DNA of 64,000 bases from Doryteuthis pealeii (lineage: Eukaryota > Mollusca > Cephalopoda > Myopsida > Loliginidae), in contig CM042151.1 in the NCBI GenBank assembly GCA_023376005.1, forward strand, positions 79,245,807 through 79,309,806, in the 5' to 3' direction. Below, in pieces: positions 1-10,613 of the stretch. The position numbers and the translations under genes were made by a program. The notes beneath the pieces were generated by a model. That model was not told the DNA's origin. It searched no databases and was given only the letters and a program-made list of their open reading frames with translations. Every line of letters begins with the position of its first letter. Position 1 is the first letter of the stretch.

Positions 1-1074
1 TGTAGCCTAATATCATTTTTCATGAACCCCATCAAATTTGTAGAGCTAAAAGTCGACATAACTCCGCCAATTTTTAGAATTGGAAGCTCAAATGTTGGGG
101 AATGTCTAACTTTAACACAGTAAATACCTGTACACAATTTCAGAAAAATTTAAGTGGGTGGGTGACAATTTTACTTTTTGCTGGATGATTTGCCCTGCAA
201 TAAAAATTGGCCCTTTCTCATCTTGTGTGAGAAATAGTGAATGTCTTCATGAACTCAAAAAGATAAAACTGAGAAATAATTTGTTTTACAGATCATTCTG
301 TATTTATTTTTATTGCATAACTGCAGAATTTCTTTTCATTAACAGCCACTGAATTGACTGATTAAAAGAACAAAGATAACCAACAACAAAAAGATGGAAG
401 AATTAACAAATATTACACACATTTTTAATTGCAATGAATTTTCTTTATTCAGAATCCTCTCCCAGGTCTTCAATATATTTCTTGAATACTACAAAAAGAA
501 CATGCTACATTATTTATTTCTTGAGTTTGGGTGGAGAGACAGAGAGAGGTGGGGCCATCAGCCATCAGTCAGTTGCATTGAGTGCTGGAAAATACCTCTT
601 TGCATACTCCTCCCTCTTTTCTCTTGCAATTGGGTTGCTGGATTGTTGGTATCCTCTGTAATGTTCTTCAGTGTGTGTACACTGAAGTTTTCTGGGTAAT
701 TCGCACCTTTAGTTGTTAAAATTCCTAGCAAATAAGGCAATTAGAGTAACCTCCCTTGACTTTCACTTTGAAATAAGCTGGTAGCTATTTTGAAAGTCTC
801 CATAAGAAATAAACAAACCATAGAAACTTTTTTGAAAACAATACAACTGCATACTTTAACACAAAAATATTATAAAATGTGTTCTTAATAACAATTAAGT
901 TCATTTCAGATAATGCTAGGAATTTTAACAACTAAAGGTGAAAATTACCGTTTTCTGCAAGTCCTGTAGATGGATTGATTTCAATGAGACTTAAACCGCC
1001 CTCTCTTCTTGGTAGGGATATCTTGTCCATGCACTGATGTTGGTAGGTAAGTTTTATACAGGGTTTCCTATTTT
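1..1074 (-). repeat. 3' flank of zinc-finger copy A
   Basis: Non-coding sequence downstream of the minus-strand zinc-finger gene. Bases 1-1492 recur as a direct copy at 23846-25326, differing almost only by one-base indels. About 1-470 and 900-1074 recur inverted near 44.3-44.75 kb and 42.6-42.76 kb. The stretch 478-935 is present in copies A and C but absent from copy D, so it is an insertion or deletion between the duplicates. The short open frames here have no recognisable domain. The match begins at base 1, so the block may extend beyond the window. Confidence 0.7.
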
Positions 1075-1160
1075 CTCACCTGTGCACTTTTGCATGTGCC
1101 TTTTTGTATTGAATCACTGAATGAATGCTGATCCACACACATCACAATAATATATATTCT
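1075..1160 (-). pseudogene. Degenerate C2H2 finger just past the stop of copy A
   Basis: On the minus strand the reading runs from the conserved HTG linker into a TAG stop, then a recognisable but broken finger: YYCDVCGSAF, then a stop, then KRHM and a TGEK-like linker. The stop replaces the GAG of a TGEK linker. The same stop and broken finger occur in copy D (42454-42545), so the array was once at least one finger longer before the duplication. Confidence 0.6.
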
Positions 1161-2355
1161 ATCCTGTGTGTATTTTCATGTGTCTTGTTAAGGAGGAAGA
1201 CACTGAAAATGCTGATTGACATATTTGACAAGAATACGGTTTCTCTCCAGTGTGTATTCTTATGTGCTTTTTTAAAGAGCCACCATTTGTAAATGCTGAT
1301 TTACATACTTCGCAAGAAAAAGGTTTCTCACCTGTGTGTATTCGCATATGTTTATTCAAACCGGATCTATCTGTAAATGATGATCCACACTCAGTGCAGC
1401 AATATGATTTCTCATTAGTGTGTGTTCGCATGTGACTTTTTAAACTGCAGTTCAATGAAAATGCTAATCCACATATTTCACAAGAAAATGGTTTCTTCTT
1501 TGTGTGTATTTGCATGTGTCTTTTTAAACTGGGGCCCAATGAAAATGCTGACCCACATATTTCACAAGAATATGGTTTCTCTCCAGTATGTATTCTCATG
1601 TGTCTTTTTAAAGAGGAGCTACTTGAAAATGCAGTTCCACATACTTCACACGAATGAGGTTTCTCACCTGTGTGTATTCGCATGTGGTCTTTTAAATTGG
1701 AGCTAGTTGTAAATGTCAATTCACACTCAGTGCAGCTATATGGTTTCTCATTAGTGTGCCTTAGCATGTGGCTTTTTAAATGGGAGCTCACTAAAAATGA
1801 TGATCCACATAATTGACAATGATACGGTTTCTCCCCTGTGTGTATTTGCATATGTCTTTTTAAAGAAGTGCTCATAGAAAATGCTGATCCACATATTTGA
1901 CAAGAATATGGTTTCTCCCCTGTGTGTTTTCTAATGTGATATTTCAAAGAGGAAGAATCTGAAAATGCTGATCCGCATACTTGGCAAGGAAATAGTTTCT
2001 CCCCTGTATGTATTTGCATGTGTCTTTTTAAACAGGAACTTTCTATGAATGCCATTCCACACACCTCACAAGGATATGGTTTCTCTCCAGTGTGTATTCG
2101 CATGTGTTTATTTAACCTGGAACTCACTGAAAATGCTGATCCACATATTTGACAAGAAAATGGTTTCTCACCTGTATGTGTTCGCATATGTCTTTTTAAA
2201 TGAGAGCTATCTGAAAATGCTAAACTGCACACTTCACAAGAATATGGTTTCTCGCCTGTGTGTATTCGCATGTGTCTTTTTAAACGGAAGCTATCTAAAA
2301 ATGCTGATCCACACACTTCACAAGAAAATGGTTTCTCTCCTGTGTGTATTTGCAT
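1159..2355 (-). CDS. C2H2 zinc-finger protein, 14 fingers (copy A, 5' frameshifted)
   Basis: Predicted nuclear DNA-binding protein made only of tandem C2H2 fingers (about 398 codons). Fourteen units follow C-x2-C-x12-H-x3-H with TGEKP-type linkers. No KRAB, SCAN or BTB domain is visible. Recognition-helix positions are mostly serine or asparagine. The reading starts at a Met inside a linker (MQIHTGEKP), which is unlikely to be the real start. Just 5' of it, around 2358-2366, a T-run carries one extra base relative to copy D, which throws the upstream finger out of frame. This is therefore a 5'-broken allele, a pseudogene, or a sequencing indel. It is the inverted paralogue of 40927-42456, with fewer fingers. 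Function as a transcription regulator is inferred from family membership; targets are unknown. Confidence 0.75.
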   Translation of the reverse strand: MQIHTGEKPFSCEVCGSAFLDSFRLKRHMRIHTGEKPYSCEVCSLAFSDSSHLKRHMRTHTGEKPFSCQICGSAFSVSSRLNKHMRIHTGEKPYPCEVCGMAFIESSCLKRHMQIHTGEKLFPCQVCGSAFSDSSSLKYHIRKHTGEKPYSCQICGSAFSMSTSLKRHMQIHTGEKPYHCQLCGSSFLVSSHLKSHMLRHTNEKPYSCTECELTFTTSSNLKDHMRIHTGEKPHSCEVCGTAFSSSSSLKRHMRIHTGEKPYSCEICGSAFSLGPSLKRHMQIHTKKKPFSCEICGLAFSLNCSLKSHMRTHTNEKSYCCTECGSSFTDRSGLNKHMRIHTGEKPFSCEVCKSAFTNGGSLKKHIRIHTGEKPYSCQICQSAFSVSSSLTRHMKIHTG

Positions 2356-2740
2356 ATGTTTTTTTTAAAGAAGAGCTATATGAAAATTTTGATCCACATG
2401 TTTCACAGGAAAATGCTTTCTCACTTTGTGTGTGCTTTTAAGGTATCTGAAAATTCTGATTCACATAGTTTGTATGAAAATGATTCCTCTCCAGAGTGTG
2501 ACTCCATGTCTCTTTAATTTTAAACTCCTTGTAACTGATGATTGGAACAATTACTAACAGTAAGGCTGCACTCCTGTGTCTTTTCATATGTGCTGATAAA
2601 AATGTTGACATCCAGACTTTTATGGGAATATCAAAATATTAAGTGTGTTAACATAAGGATCAACACATTTGCAAGAATGTTTTCTCTTCAGTTTGAGTGT
2701 CCAAGTGATTTTTCAAATTTGAAAAATGTTTGATGATATT
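2356..2740 (-). pseudogene. Frameshifted and decayed N-terminal fingers of copy A
   Basis: The minus strand continues the finger array out of frame (a C-x2-C finger at about 2356-2430, then a degenerate one with a lost first cysteine at about 2440-2500). Further upstream, at about 2560-2720, are vestiges resembling FSNLKNHLD and HIRKDSG linkers. In copy D the equivalents of 2356-2510 are in frame and coding, so the disruption in A is a local indel. The more distal vestiges are decayed in both copies. Confidence 0.55.
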
Positions 2741-3023
2741 AGAATTGATATCTGTGAATAAAGAAGAAATATTATTTAAAAAAGAAACTTGTGTGCATTT
2801 AAAATGTTATGATTATTCAATTTGTGATTCAATAAACTGCAATATCCTGACTGGTTCAAAAGTTATGAGAATTTAAAGCCCTGAAATTGCAGGTATAAAA
2901 GTGGAAAAAGGCCTTGTTTAAAAAATATGTCAAATCACGAACCAATTCAAACCAAGAAATTCAGTCATTTCATTACCATTTCTTTATTTTTGGAGCAATT
3001 TTGATAAAACTTGGATTCCTCTT
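2741..3023. other. Zinc-finger 5' flank, no gene seen
   Basis: AT-rich non-coding sequence. It matches the 5' flank of copy D in reverse orientation (about 40400-40690), and part of it matches 58090-58340. I see no coding or RNA feature. Confidence 0.6.
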
Positions 3024-3028
3024 GTAAC

Positions 3029-3186
3029 TGTAGTGTATTGACATCTTGACCTAGCGAGATTAAGGGAAAATCTCGATAGGAAATAGGGACTTCACTACTA
3101 ATGTGGACATATAGCTACACAGACCTCATTGTACACATTCTCTAAATAAAACCTGTTTTTAAATCGTTAACCCTGAGTTCTCTACA
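3029..3186 (+). repeat. 5' LTR
   Basis: The 158-bp LTR begins TGTAGTGTATTGAC and ends CTCTACA. It contains an AATAAA-type signal in TCTAAATAAAACC. Relative to the 3' LTR it lacks about 16 bp (the segment around GCAAGACCCCTGAAA), so the two LTRs have diverged since insertion. Confidence 0.85.
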
Positions 3187-3483
3187 ACTGGCGACGAAGA
3201 TGATACTATTATAATTCGGATGAACAAGGACAAAATTTACGAAAGAAAAATCCTTTTAGGAAATTTTTAAACAAAAGAAAAAGTGGCCATTAACTGACTG
3301 CGTGGAAACAAAAAAAAAGTACATTCAAGTAAGTGCTAAATTCCTGCCTACACTAAAAGTTTAATTACTGAAATTAAACAACTAAAGCACAGGAATAAAA
3401 TAACTTATTACTTTATTTTAAACTTTTATAATAAACTAATAATCTAAATAAACGTGCATTTTATGAACACCTGAATAGTAAAT

Positions 3484-3484
<1 letters not shown>

Positions 3485-3532
<48 letters not shown>
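3485..3532. repeat. (CA)n(TA)n microsatellite
   Basis: Pure CA then TA dinucleotide run inside the LTR element. A second TA run lies at about 3720-3745. The roughly 190 bp between them is unclassified and may be a separate insertion. Confidence 0.9.
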
Positions 3533-3535
<3 letters not shown>

Positions 3536-3784
3536 CTGTCTTGGAATATACGTCTATATGCTATTCCCCCTCCAGCTTTGCGTAAATAGTAGGGCTGACT
3601 GGACTCTTTAATCTTAGCATGGCTACTGGTCCTGGTGAAGAAAAATTTTGAATTCAAGCCTGTTAAACTCAGTGTAAAATTGAATATTTTCATACCCTGC
3701 TTGTGTAGACGAGGTGGGTAAATATATATATATAAATATATATGCAAAACATAAACGCTAAAAGTATAATGAATGGCCTGGAAT

Positions 3785-4106
3785 TAGCATTCAAAACACA
3801 CGGGTACCCGAAATACCTAAGAATTAACAATGGACAACCAGAGAAAACCCGGAGTACCTAACCTTTCATGATATTGTACAAATTAAAGGCATACCATACT
3901 AGCTTAATCTTAACAGAGAAGTGGAATGAATCAACAAGACAATCCTAAAAACAATTAAGATTGCAAAAGTAAGGAAAAAGAGCTGGAAGGAGGAAATAAA
4001 GAACATCCTATTGAAGTACCGTACTACCCCTCATACGGTAACAGGAGTGTCTCCAGCCAAACTACTAATGAACCGTGAACTCCGAGGAAAATTCCCAGTG
4101 GTATAG
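3785..4106 (+). pseudogene. Integrase remnant of the LTR element
   Basis: With several frame changes and stops, conceptual translation shows Gypsy integrase features: a HGYPKYLR-like stretch before the second catalytic Asp region, an NES-like motif, and KYRTTPH followed by TGVSPAKLLMNRELR, which is typical of the end of the integrase core. Reverse transcriptase and gag are absent. Decayed and non-functional. Confidence 0.6.
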
Positions 4107-4606
4107 AAGCATCTGCTATACATGAAAAGATACATGACAGAGTTGCCCTCCACAAATGGGAATGTAAAATAATTGAAGATCAAAGGAGATTAAAGACCAG
4201 ATTAAAAAAATAAAATAAATTTAAAAAAAAATTAAAAAGAAAAAAGGAGACAGTGCTGTGCAAGAACCTGCATAAAAGAAAAAAAGAAAAAAAAAAGAGA
4301 AATGCAAAAAAAAGAAAGAGAATGCAAAAAAAAAGAAAGAGAAATGCAGCTCATGTGAAAAAGTTGGTGATACACCTCATAATACTGACAACCACTGTGT
4401 GCCAGCCACTGATCATCTTACTCCTGATCTAGTCTCCCACTACCATTCTTCTACAACACACACCCCAAACAGCACAACTACACCAAACCCAAACATGGAC
4501 AAATTACCCTGAGTTAGACAAGCATCAGCTTGACAGAGAGACTTTGTCATGTCCGGAGAAACCTTTTTAATCAAAAGGGGAAAACAAAAAAATAACTAGG
4601 GGAAGA

Positions 4607-4780
4607 TGTAGTGTATTGACCTCTTGACCTAGCAAGATTAAGGGAAAATCTTGATAGGGCAAGACCCCTGAAATAGGGACTTCCCTACTAACATGGACAT
4701 ATAGCCACACAGACCTCATTGTACACGTTCTCGAAATAAAACCTGTTTTTAAATCGTTAACACTGAGTTAGTTCTCTACA
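4607..4780 (+). repeat. 3' LTR
   Basis: The 174-bp partner of 3029-3186. It is preceded by a polypurine tract and followed directly by the gtaac target duplicate. Confidence 0.85.
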
Positions 4781-4785
4781 GTAAC

Positions 4786-5330
4786 ATTATATGTTCTTCC
4801 TGATTCTGCACTCAAAATGTATTTATCTCTTGTTATAACTCTTTATTTAGAGAATAAGAGGTACAGATATCAAGATTTTTTTAAAAAGTTAACGACAAGA
4901 TTATTCAACATTTTCATTTTAATACTGCATGTATACATATATATATAGTATTACTTTAAATGAATAACATCACTTTGAATTTAAAAATACCTTTTTAAAT
5001 ATGTGATATATTGTATTATATACAAGAAATAGAATATCTATTTACATCATTTTAAAAATAAACAACAAAGCCTGTCCGGCCGGCATGTAATAATGTGTTT
5101 TGTTAACGTTTTAATACTATATTGTAAGTTTTTTTTCCAAAACTGTAAGTTTGACAAAAAATCCTGATGTAAATATCCCATATCATATATCAAAATAATT
5201 CTGAGTCTATCTTCTATTAAGGATATAGTGCATTTTTTTTGCTTAGCTTATACTTTTTGAAGGAACTTGCGTCAAATTTCATTGGTAGTGGTTTCAGTTC
5301 TGAAGGCCGAAGAAGAAAAAAACAACCTAC
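4786..5330. other. No gene recognised
   Basis: AT-rich sequence with no convincing coding frame. It interrupts the alignment of copy A with copy D, so it came in with, or next to, the LTR element. Confidence 0.5.
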
Positions 5331-5339
5331 ACGATATAG

Positions 5340-6120
5340 CATAAAGTGTCTATTAATTAAGTGTTCAATTTCAAGAACATTGATGAAGATTATCCTCTTG
5401 GATTTTGCAATGCAACGTAACGACTAAAATTTAGGCTAAAAAAAAAAATTCATATTTTTTGTTTTTAGCTATCCAAAGTAAAATATCATTTTAAATCGCT
5501 GTGAAAAATAATTTAATGGATAAAAACCCATAGAATTTACATATTTAGAAAGATTATTTTCTTTTCATTCCAACCATATAAATATTTTTAAGACTGGATC
5601 AGAAATACTCAAGAAATTGCAAATTTAACTGATTAAGGTCGCAAATTTGAAAATGTTTGCCCATCTCCGGTAACTGCTTGCAATGCTAAGAAATAGGACT
5701 GGAGAATTTTTAAAAAATCATTAAAATCATTTCATAAGATTTTTAAGGAAGGGAAAGTTTGGCCAAATCTTTATTTAAAAGGACCTCATTCTTGAAATTC
5801 TATTAATAGCTACAGTGTTGTGGGGTTGACTGAAAAACATTTTTTCATTTAATATTAAAATTAATCTCTCTCTATTTACTTCACCATAATTTTAATTAAC
5901 AAACAAAACTGTAATGAAAAAATGTTTGAAAGTAAAATGTTTTTATACTTCTTCGGTAGTTTAATTACAATTTTTACTAGGACAGAAGTGAAAGGGAAGT
6001 GGAGGAGTTAGGGATTGTTATTATAACCATGGGGGTGGTAAACAGATTTCTCTGGACTACTGCTTTGTTGGTGGTAGAAAGGGTCAAATAACAGTCAGCT
6101 AGTGACTCTCCAAGTCTTCC
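5340..6120 (+). repeat. Repeat block shared with zinc-finger copies D and E
   Basis: Matches 39640-40390 in reverse orientation, and its 5340-5860 part matches 57642-58080 in reverse. It is the distal 5' flank of the duplicated zinc-finger block. No coding content seen. Confidence 0.65.
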
Positions 6121-6640
6121 AAATTCTTTTCACAGAGATACTATAATATAATAGCGAAGGGATTGAAGATATATATAAAGAGGGTGAAATTGATAGGCAG
6201 ATGATAAGTAAGGGATGGGTTACTTTATGACTTAATTGCAAATTACTGCTAATTAAAACGATGAAAATTGATTTTTTTAAAAACATAATTCAATCCCAGA
6301 AGTAAGGAATATTTTAGTATTTAATTTTAGTCATTAAACTAAACAGGAAAAAACCTCAGGAAAAATATTGATTCGCTCAGTTTTAGTATAATATATATAT
6401 ATATATAAATCAAATATTTCTCCCATTTATAAAATGGGAGAAATCTTTGCTTTTAAATAAAATCATTAATTGCTTGAAAACAACAGTTTCAGACAGTAAT
6501 GTCACTAATGTGAATGTTCTTTTGCCACACTTTTATATTAGGTACTGCTAAAAAATACCCTTCTTGTTTACTCATAAAAATTTGTTTAATTGAATTAAAT
6601 CAATAATGACAATTTTGGCACTTTTTATTTCAGAATTCAT
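6121..6640. other. No gene recognised
   Basis: AT-rich sequence with a short TA run (about 6390-6407) and no coding signal. Confidence 0.5.
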
Positions 6641-7380
6641 GGAATTAAAAAAAAAAAATTAGTAGTAGAAATTTCTAAAATTTCCTGATACTATTATTCA
6701 AATAATAACAGAAAACAATTTTTGTCATATCAGTGCCACATCAGGATATTGATCTGACTAGGAAAAAATCAGAAATCATCAATAACTTAAAATTGGTTGA
6801 CATTAAGACTTTTTTGATAGCAGTTTTGGTTTTCATGGCAAAAATGCGTTTATAAACCAATTTTTAGAAGTAGGCAAGCTCTAAAACTCATCTTACAAAC
6901 AAAATAGGTTACAAAAAGTCACCATTTTTCGCCAACCCCACCAAATTTGGAGAGCTAATAATTGACATGTGGTATCATCTAATATAGCCCAAAATGAAGG
7001 GGGTGGGTAACAATTTAATTTTTTTCTAGATGATTTGACATGGAATTACCCATATGTAATTATTTTCAATACATTCTAAATTAATTAGCATAAAAAAATT
7101 TACAAAAATAACGAAGACTTACTTCACTTATGTCATAAAAAAAAAAAGATTTTATTAAAAGTTTTTAAAAAAATTCATAGTAGTTTCATCTTAGAAATCA
7201 ATAACAAAAAAACATTAATTACACTATGTACAGAAAAATGACTAACTTGTTGATATCAATTTAAATAAAATATATATTCTTTGTTTGAAACACAAAAAAA
7301 TTAAATAATTAAAAAATATCTTGCTTTTTATTTTTACAAAAGTTGAAAAATACGATAACCAATAAGTGCCCAGATTGATA
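6640..7380 (+). repeat. Dispersed repeat, copies at 55.4-56.9 kb
   Basis: About 6720-7380 matches 55420-56030 in reverse orientation, and 6640-6960 matches 56540-56870 directly. A shared landmark is GATATTGATCT followed by AGGAAAAAATCAG. Non-coding. Confidence 0.65.
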
Positions 7381-7389
7381 CAAAAAAAA

Positions 7390-8110
7390 AATACCAAAGA
7401 ACAGGGAATTATCTGATATGATTAACATTTTCAGTGTTGTCTATTTAATCAACAAATTCTCTCTTATCGTTTTAGACAAAAGTTTGACCTTAAATAATCA
7501 ATTTAATTAATTCTAATTCGTTTTTTAAAACAAAAAATCCGTTGCAAGCAGACAAATTTTGGGCCATCCTACCTTTGTTCAAGTTTTATTGTGTTATATA
7601 GGTATACCCTTTTTGTTGTCTGCTACAAATTTTAGAAATGAATTAAAATTAATTAAATCTATTATTTAAGGTCAAACTTTTGTCTAAATCGATAAGTAGT
7701 AACATAATGACCATCATTGAAAAAAGAAAAAATATCATTACATATGCAGTTTATTTTTAATACATTTAAAGGGATTTGTTTTGGTCAATTTTGATGCGAT
7801 CTGCCATTCTGTCTCTTTTTCAATGGTTTTAAGTGCTTGTTTACAATTTTAATGTAACATTCACAATTGCAAAACTTTTTACCAAAAATCAGGTAATTAT
7901 CCGATTTTAATGAAATTTTCAGTATTGATTTATCAATTAATGAATTTTATAATGCATCAGTTATTTTATTTCAAAACTTTAATTTAGTATTTTTGCTATG
8001 AAAAATTAATATATAAAATTCATTTAAAATATGAAAAGCCTGATGTTTAGTTTAAAATATTATATTTTTAGATTCTAGAAATAAATATCTATTTAATGCA
8101 AACCTTATTT
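7390..8110 (-). repeat. R3-type dispersed repeat
   Basis: Contains the recurrent motif ACCAAAAATCAGG with a neighbouring TTTTAATGAAATTTTCAG. It also holds the segment with GTTACTACTTATC next to GACAAAAGTTTGACC, which recurs at 27120-27470, 32400-32500, 47700 and 51210. Non-coding. Confidence 0.6.
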
Positions 8111-8419
8111 TATTACCTCAAAGTATACTTTTTGAAGAAAAACTCTATTGAAAATGTACCCCCGCCATTTTAAGCATGTTATATACACAAACATAGATAT
8201 CTCCCAATTCACTAATTCACCAAATTCAATCCTACCATCACATGCGCTGAAAAGAAATTTAAGAAAAAACCCTTCAGTACACCTCTTAAACATACATACA
8301 AATTGTGAATCAAATTGATATCTGGGGGGACCTTTGTTATAACAGAAATAGATATCTCTTATGATTCACAATCCTTACTTCGCAATACATCCACTCGCCA
8401 ACAAATCAAAATTAAAAAC

Positions 8420-9235
8420 AAAACAAAACACAAGTTGCGGACGCCAAGCGGAAGTTAACTCAACGGTACCCCAAAATGAAGTGACCAAATTAACACAGTT
8501 CTACGCATAGGCTCCAAAAAAACTTCCGGTTGAAAAACAAAATTTATAAACAATAAAAATATCATCAATTTAATGTTTTTCAACCAATAAAAAATGTTCC
8601 CGCTAAACCCTTCAAAAGGACTTCTCGATCCTATCCTTTGCTATATAAACAAGCTGACTTAAAGTCGACGGCAGTTTACCAAGGGTTTATAAGTGAAGAT
8701 TATCGCTGGCCGGCAGGCGAGATAAATGGGACCGCCGAACCTACCAAAAACACACACCCGCGTCTCACCAACCAACTCAACTTTGCTTCAACCCTACGCC
8801 ACAACCTACGGCCAGCCCGATACCCCTTACCCTCCCTGACCCAACCACACTAGGCGAGTCTTAAAGGGACTGCGACCATCATCAATTTTACCAATTTGAC
8901 GCCATCAATTCAAATCACCATACCAACATACAACTTTTACCAAAACTACATTGGATCCTGCCAACACGATACTACAACTACCATCACTGGTTCATCTGCC
9001 CACATCACTCTCCACTACAACTGACTTGGCCACAGAGCCCTTCCTGACTTATTACCCACGCCATACTATACCCACTCCAACCACATCTTGCGCCACGCAG
9101 AGCCAAAACTGACCTTCAACCACACACGCCTGCCCCCATTTCACTCACCAGCTTAAAAGGAATTACCTTCTCAACATTTCCAGCTTTTGTTTATGTTAAA
9201 TAAACGATATTAATCCAAACCTTCTCGTCCATTTT
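8420..9235 (+). promoter_or_regulatory. Promoter/LTR-like module with CCAAT, TATA and poly(A) signal
   Basis: Visible are AACCAATAAAAA at about 8581, a TATA box CTATATAAACAAG at about 8640-8652 some 58 bp downstream, a C/A-rich transcribed-like region with much higher GC than its surroundings (8650-9170), and AAATAAACG near 9200. The same architecture recurs at 16755-17265 and, in part, at 18670 and 19385-19540. It could be a solo LTR or the promoter of another mobile element. A 71-codon open frame at 8638-8853 has no recognisable domain. Confidence 0.4.
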
Positions 9236-9239
9236 TTCT

Positions 9240-9830
9240 TTTGCAAACCATACACATTTTGAGATATTTCATTACATATCAAGCAGAAAAAATATCGATG
9301 TATAATTTTTTTCTTTTATAAGATAATAGCCAATTAAATAATTATCGAAATGAGTAAAAAAGAAATCTCCAAAAAATTAAGTATTTATTATTTTTTTACT
9401 TTTTATTTTTCGATTTTCAGTACTTATCATCGCATAGAAAAGCCACCGTAATTTTTTTTTTTTCGATTCATAACTTCGGTCTTTTATCTCTTTATTTATA
9501 CTGTAATTAGAAAATTATAAGACCAACGCGAACAAAATGTTACGCCCCCAACATGGGGGGGGGGGCGGTGTTTCAAAATTTCATTAAAATCCGATAATTC
9601 CCTGGTCTTTGGTAAATTATTTTCTGTAGGGGGGGAGGTGCTAAAGTCATTTTGTCAAAAACGCAGTTTAGCCTCATTTTGGGTATACCTAGTGTTATAT
9701 TATATAACAATTCGACGTGTAAAATTTACCCCTCCCCCATCATATACCAGTTATATATGATGGGTGAAGGGGTAAATTTTGCACGTCGAATTGGAGGTCC
9801 ACAGTGATAACCCTTATGAATTTGTACCTA
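9240..9830 (-). repeat. R3 repeat with a terminal palindrome
   Basis: Reverse copy of the R3 block seen at 46280-46780 and 26150-26600, including the G/C homopolymer tracts. At about 9707-9800 an inverted repeat is visible: one arm carries ATTCGACGTGTAAAATTTAC, the other GTAAATTTTGCACGTCGAAT. Related arms occur at 49380-49430 and 49905-49930. Confidence 0.6.
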
Positions 9831-10185
9831 TTTCTTTCATAAAAAATAAATATCTTTTAAAGCTGAAAAATTACCTGCGTAGAGTTGGGTGTTCTGTTTG
9901 CTAAACATTAAACAACATTAAACAAAATTAAACAGATAAAATAAAAAAATAATAAATAAAATTCTATCTTTTAATTTCATTTTTTAGACAGGACGAACAT
10001 AGTTTAGATGTGTCACTTACCTTTTTATAGGCCTTCATAAGTATTTATTTACTTCTAGATATTTTTTATATTCAAAAATATTTTATCATATTTTTACTTC
10101 GTTAATAAAATGAAAAACCTTTTCGCAAAACCTATTCGATAATTTGTAAACAAATAAATTAAGTGAACGTGATACTTACTTTTCT
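9830..10185 (-). repeat. R5 repeat
   Basis: Reverse copy of 49003-49380, and of 25327-25506 plus 25834-26040. In the 25 kb copy a T1 MITE has inserted into it. Non-coding. Confidence 0.65.
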
Positions 10186-10354
10186 CTGTCTCTTTTCGTC
10201 TAATCTTTTTTTCAATAGGGAAATGTGATATTAAACAACAAAAAAAGAAAAACAAACTAGAATACTTTAAATAAACTTATATGTTTCGAGTTGAATCAAG
10301 ATTGAAACAATCGTCATTTCCAATCGATGCAGATTGACTTGTAAAAAGCGAAAC

Positions 10355-10582
10355 TCAAGGGAGATAATTATGTATTTTTCCTAATAGCACAGTCACGGGC
10401 AAAATATCGTACCGAAAATCAGACAATCCTGTACAATCGAAACAAACACATTGTTCGCATCTTTCACATTCTACCAATGTATCTCTTGAATCCAGAAATA
10501 AAATATTACATTTTGTGCACAATCTATTCTCATCTCCATTGTTATATTTATCTTTCTTTTTGCAACAATTATTTTTGCTCAC
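10355..10582 (-). pseudogene. PHD-like Cys-rich exon, copy 1
   Basis: About 75 codons encode a Lys-rich start, then CTKC, twelve residues, CERC, four residues, C-x2-C and LSDFRYDI. This matches the first half of a PHD finger (C-x2-C, C-x2-C-x4-H-x2-C, then the hydrophobic helix) with Cys in place of His; the last metal pair is missing. The frame opens at GTG rather than ATG, with a stop 6 nt upstream. A branch-point-like TACTAAC and an AG lie just 5', so it reads better as a terminal exon than a whole gene. The frame is kept in the copy at 48605-48835 and decayed at 15720-15922. PHD-like fingers occur in many transposon proteins; which protein this belonged to is unknown. Confidence 0.4.
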
Positions 10583-10613
10583 CTTTTAAGACGTTAGTAA
10601 AAGTAAGTCTTTA

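Larger units (their letters stand above)
3029..4780 (+). mobile_element. Complete but internally deleted Gypsy-type LTR retrotransposon
   Basis: Two related LTRs (3029-3186 and 4607-4780), each starting TG and ending CA, bracket a 1.4-kb interior. A perfect 5-bp target duplication, gtaac, flanks it (3024-3028 and 4781-4785). A primer-binding-like TGGCGACGAAGATG follows the 5' LTR, and a purine tract, AGGGGAAGA, precedes the 3' LTR. Inside, only a decayed integrase piece is recognisable, together with a CA/TA microsatellite and purine-rich A/G runs (4200-4345). The element is non-autonomous. Confidence 0.85.

Noticed and set aside
1250..2441. Open frames opposite the zinc-finger array (Cys/Phe/His repeats)
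   Set aside because: Antisense shadows of the repeated finger coding; the same happens opposite 40927-42456.
3485..3745. CRISPR-like or regulatory repeat array
   Set aside because: These are simple dinucleotide runs flanking an unclassified piece; no spaced repeats.
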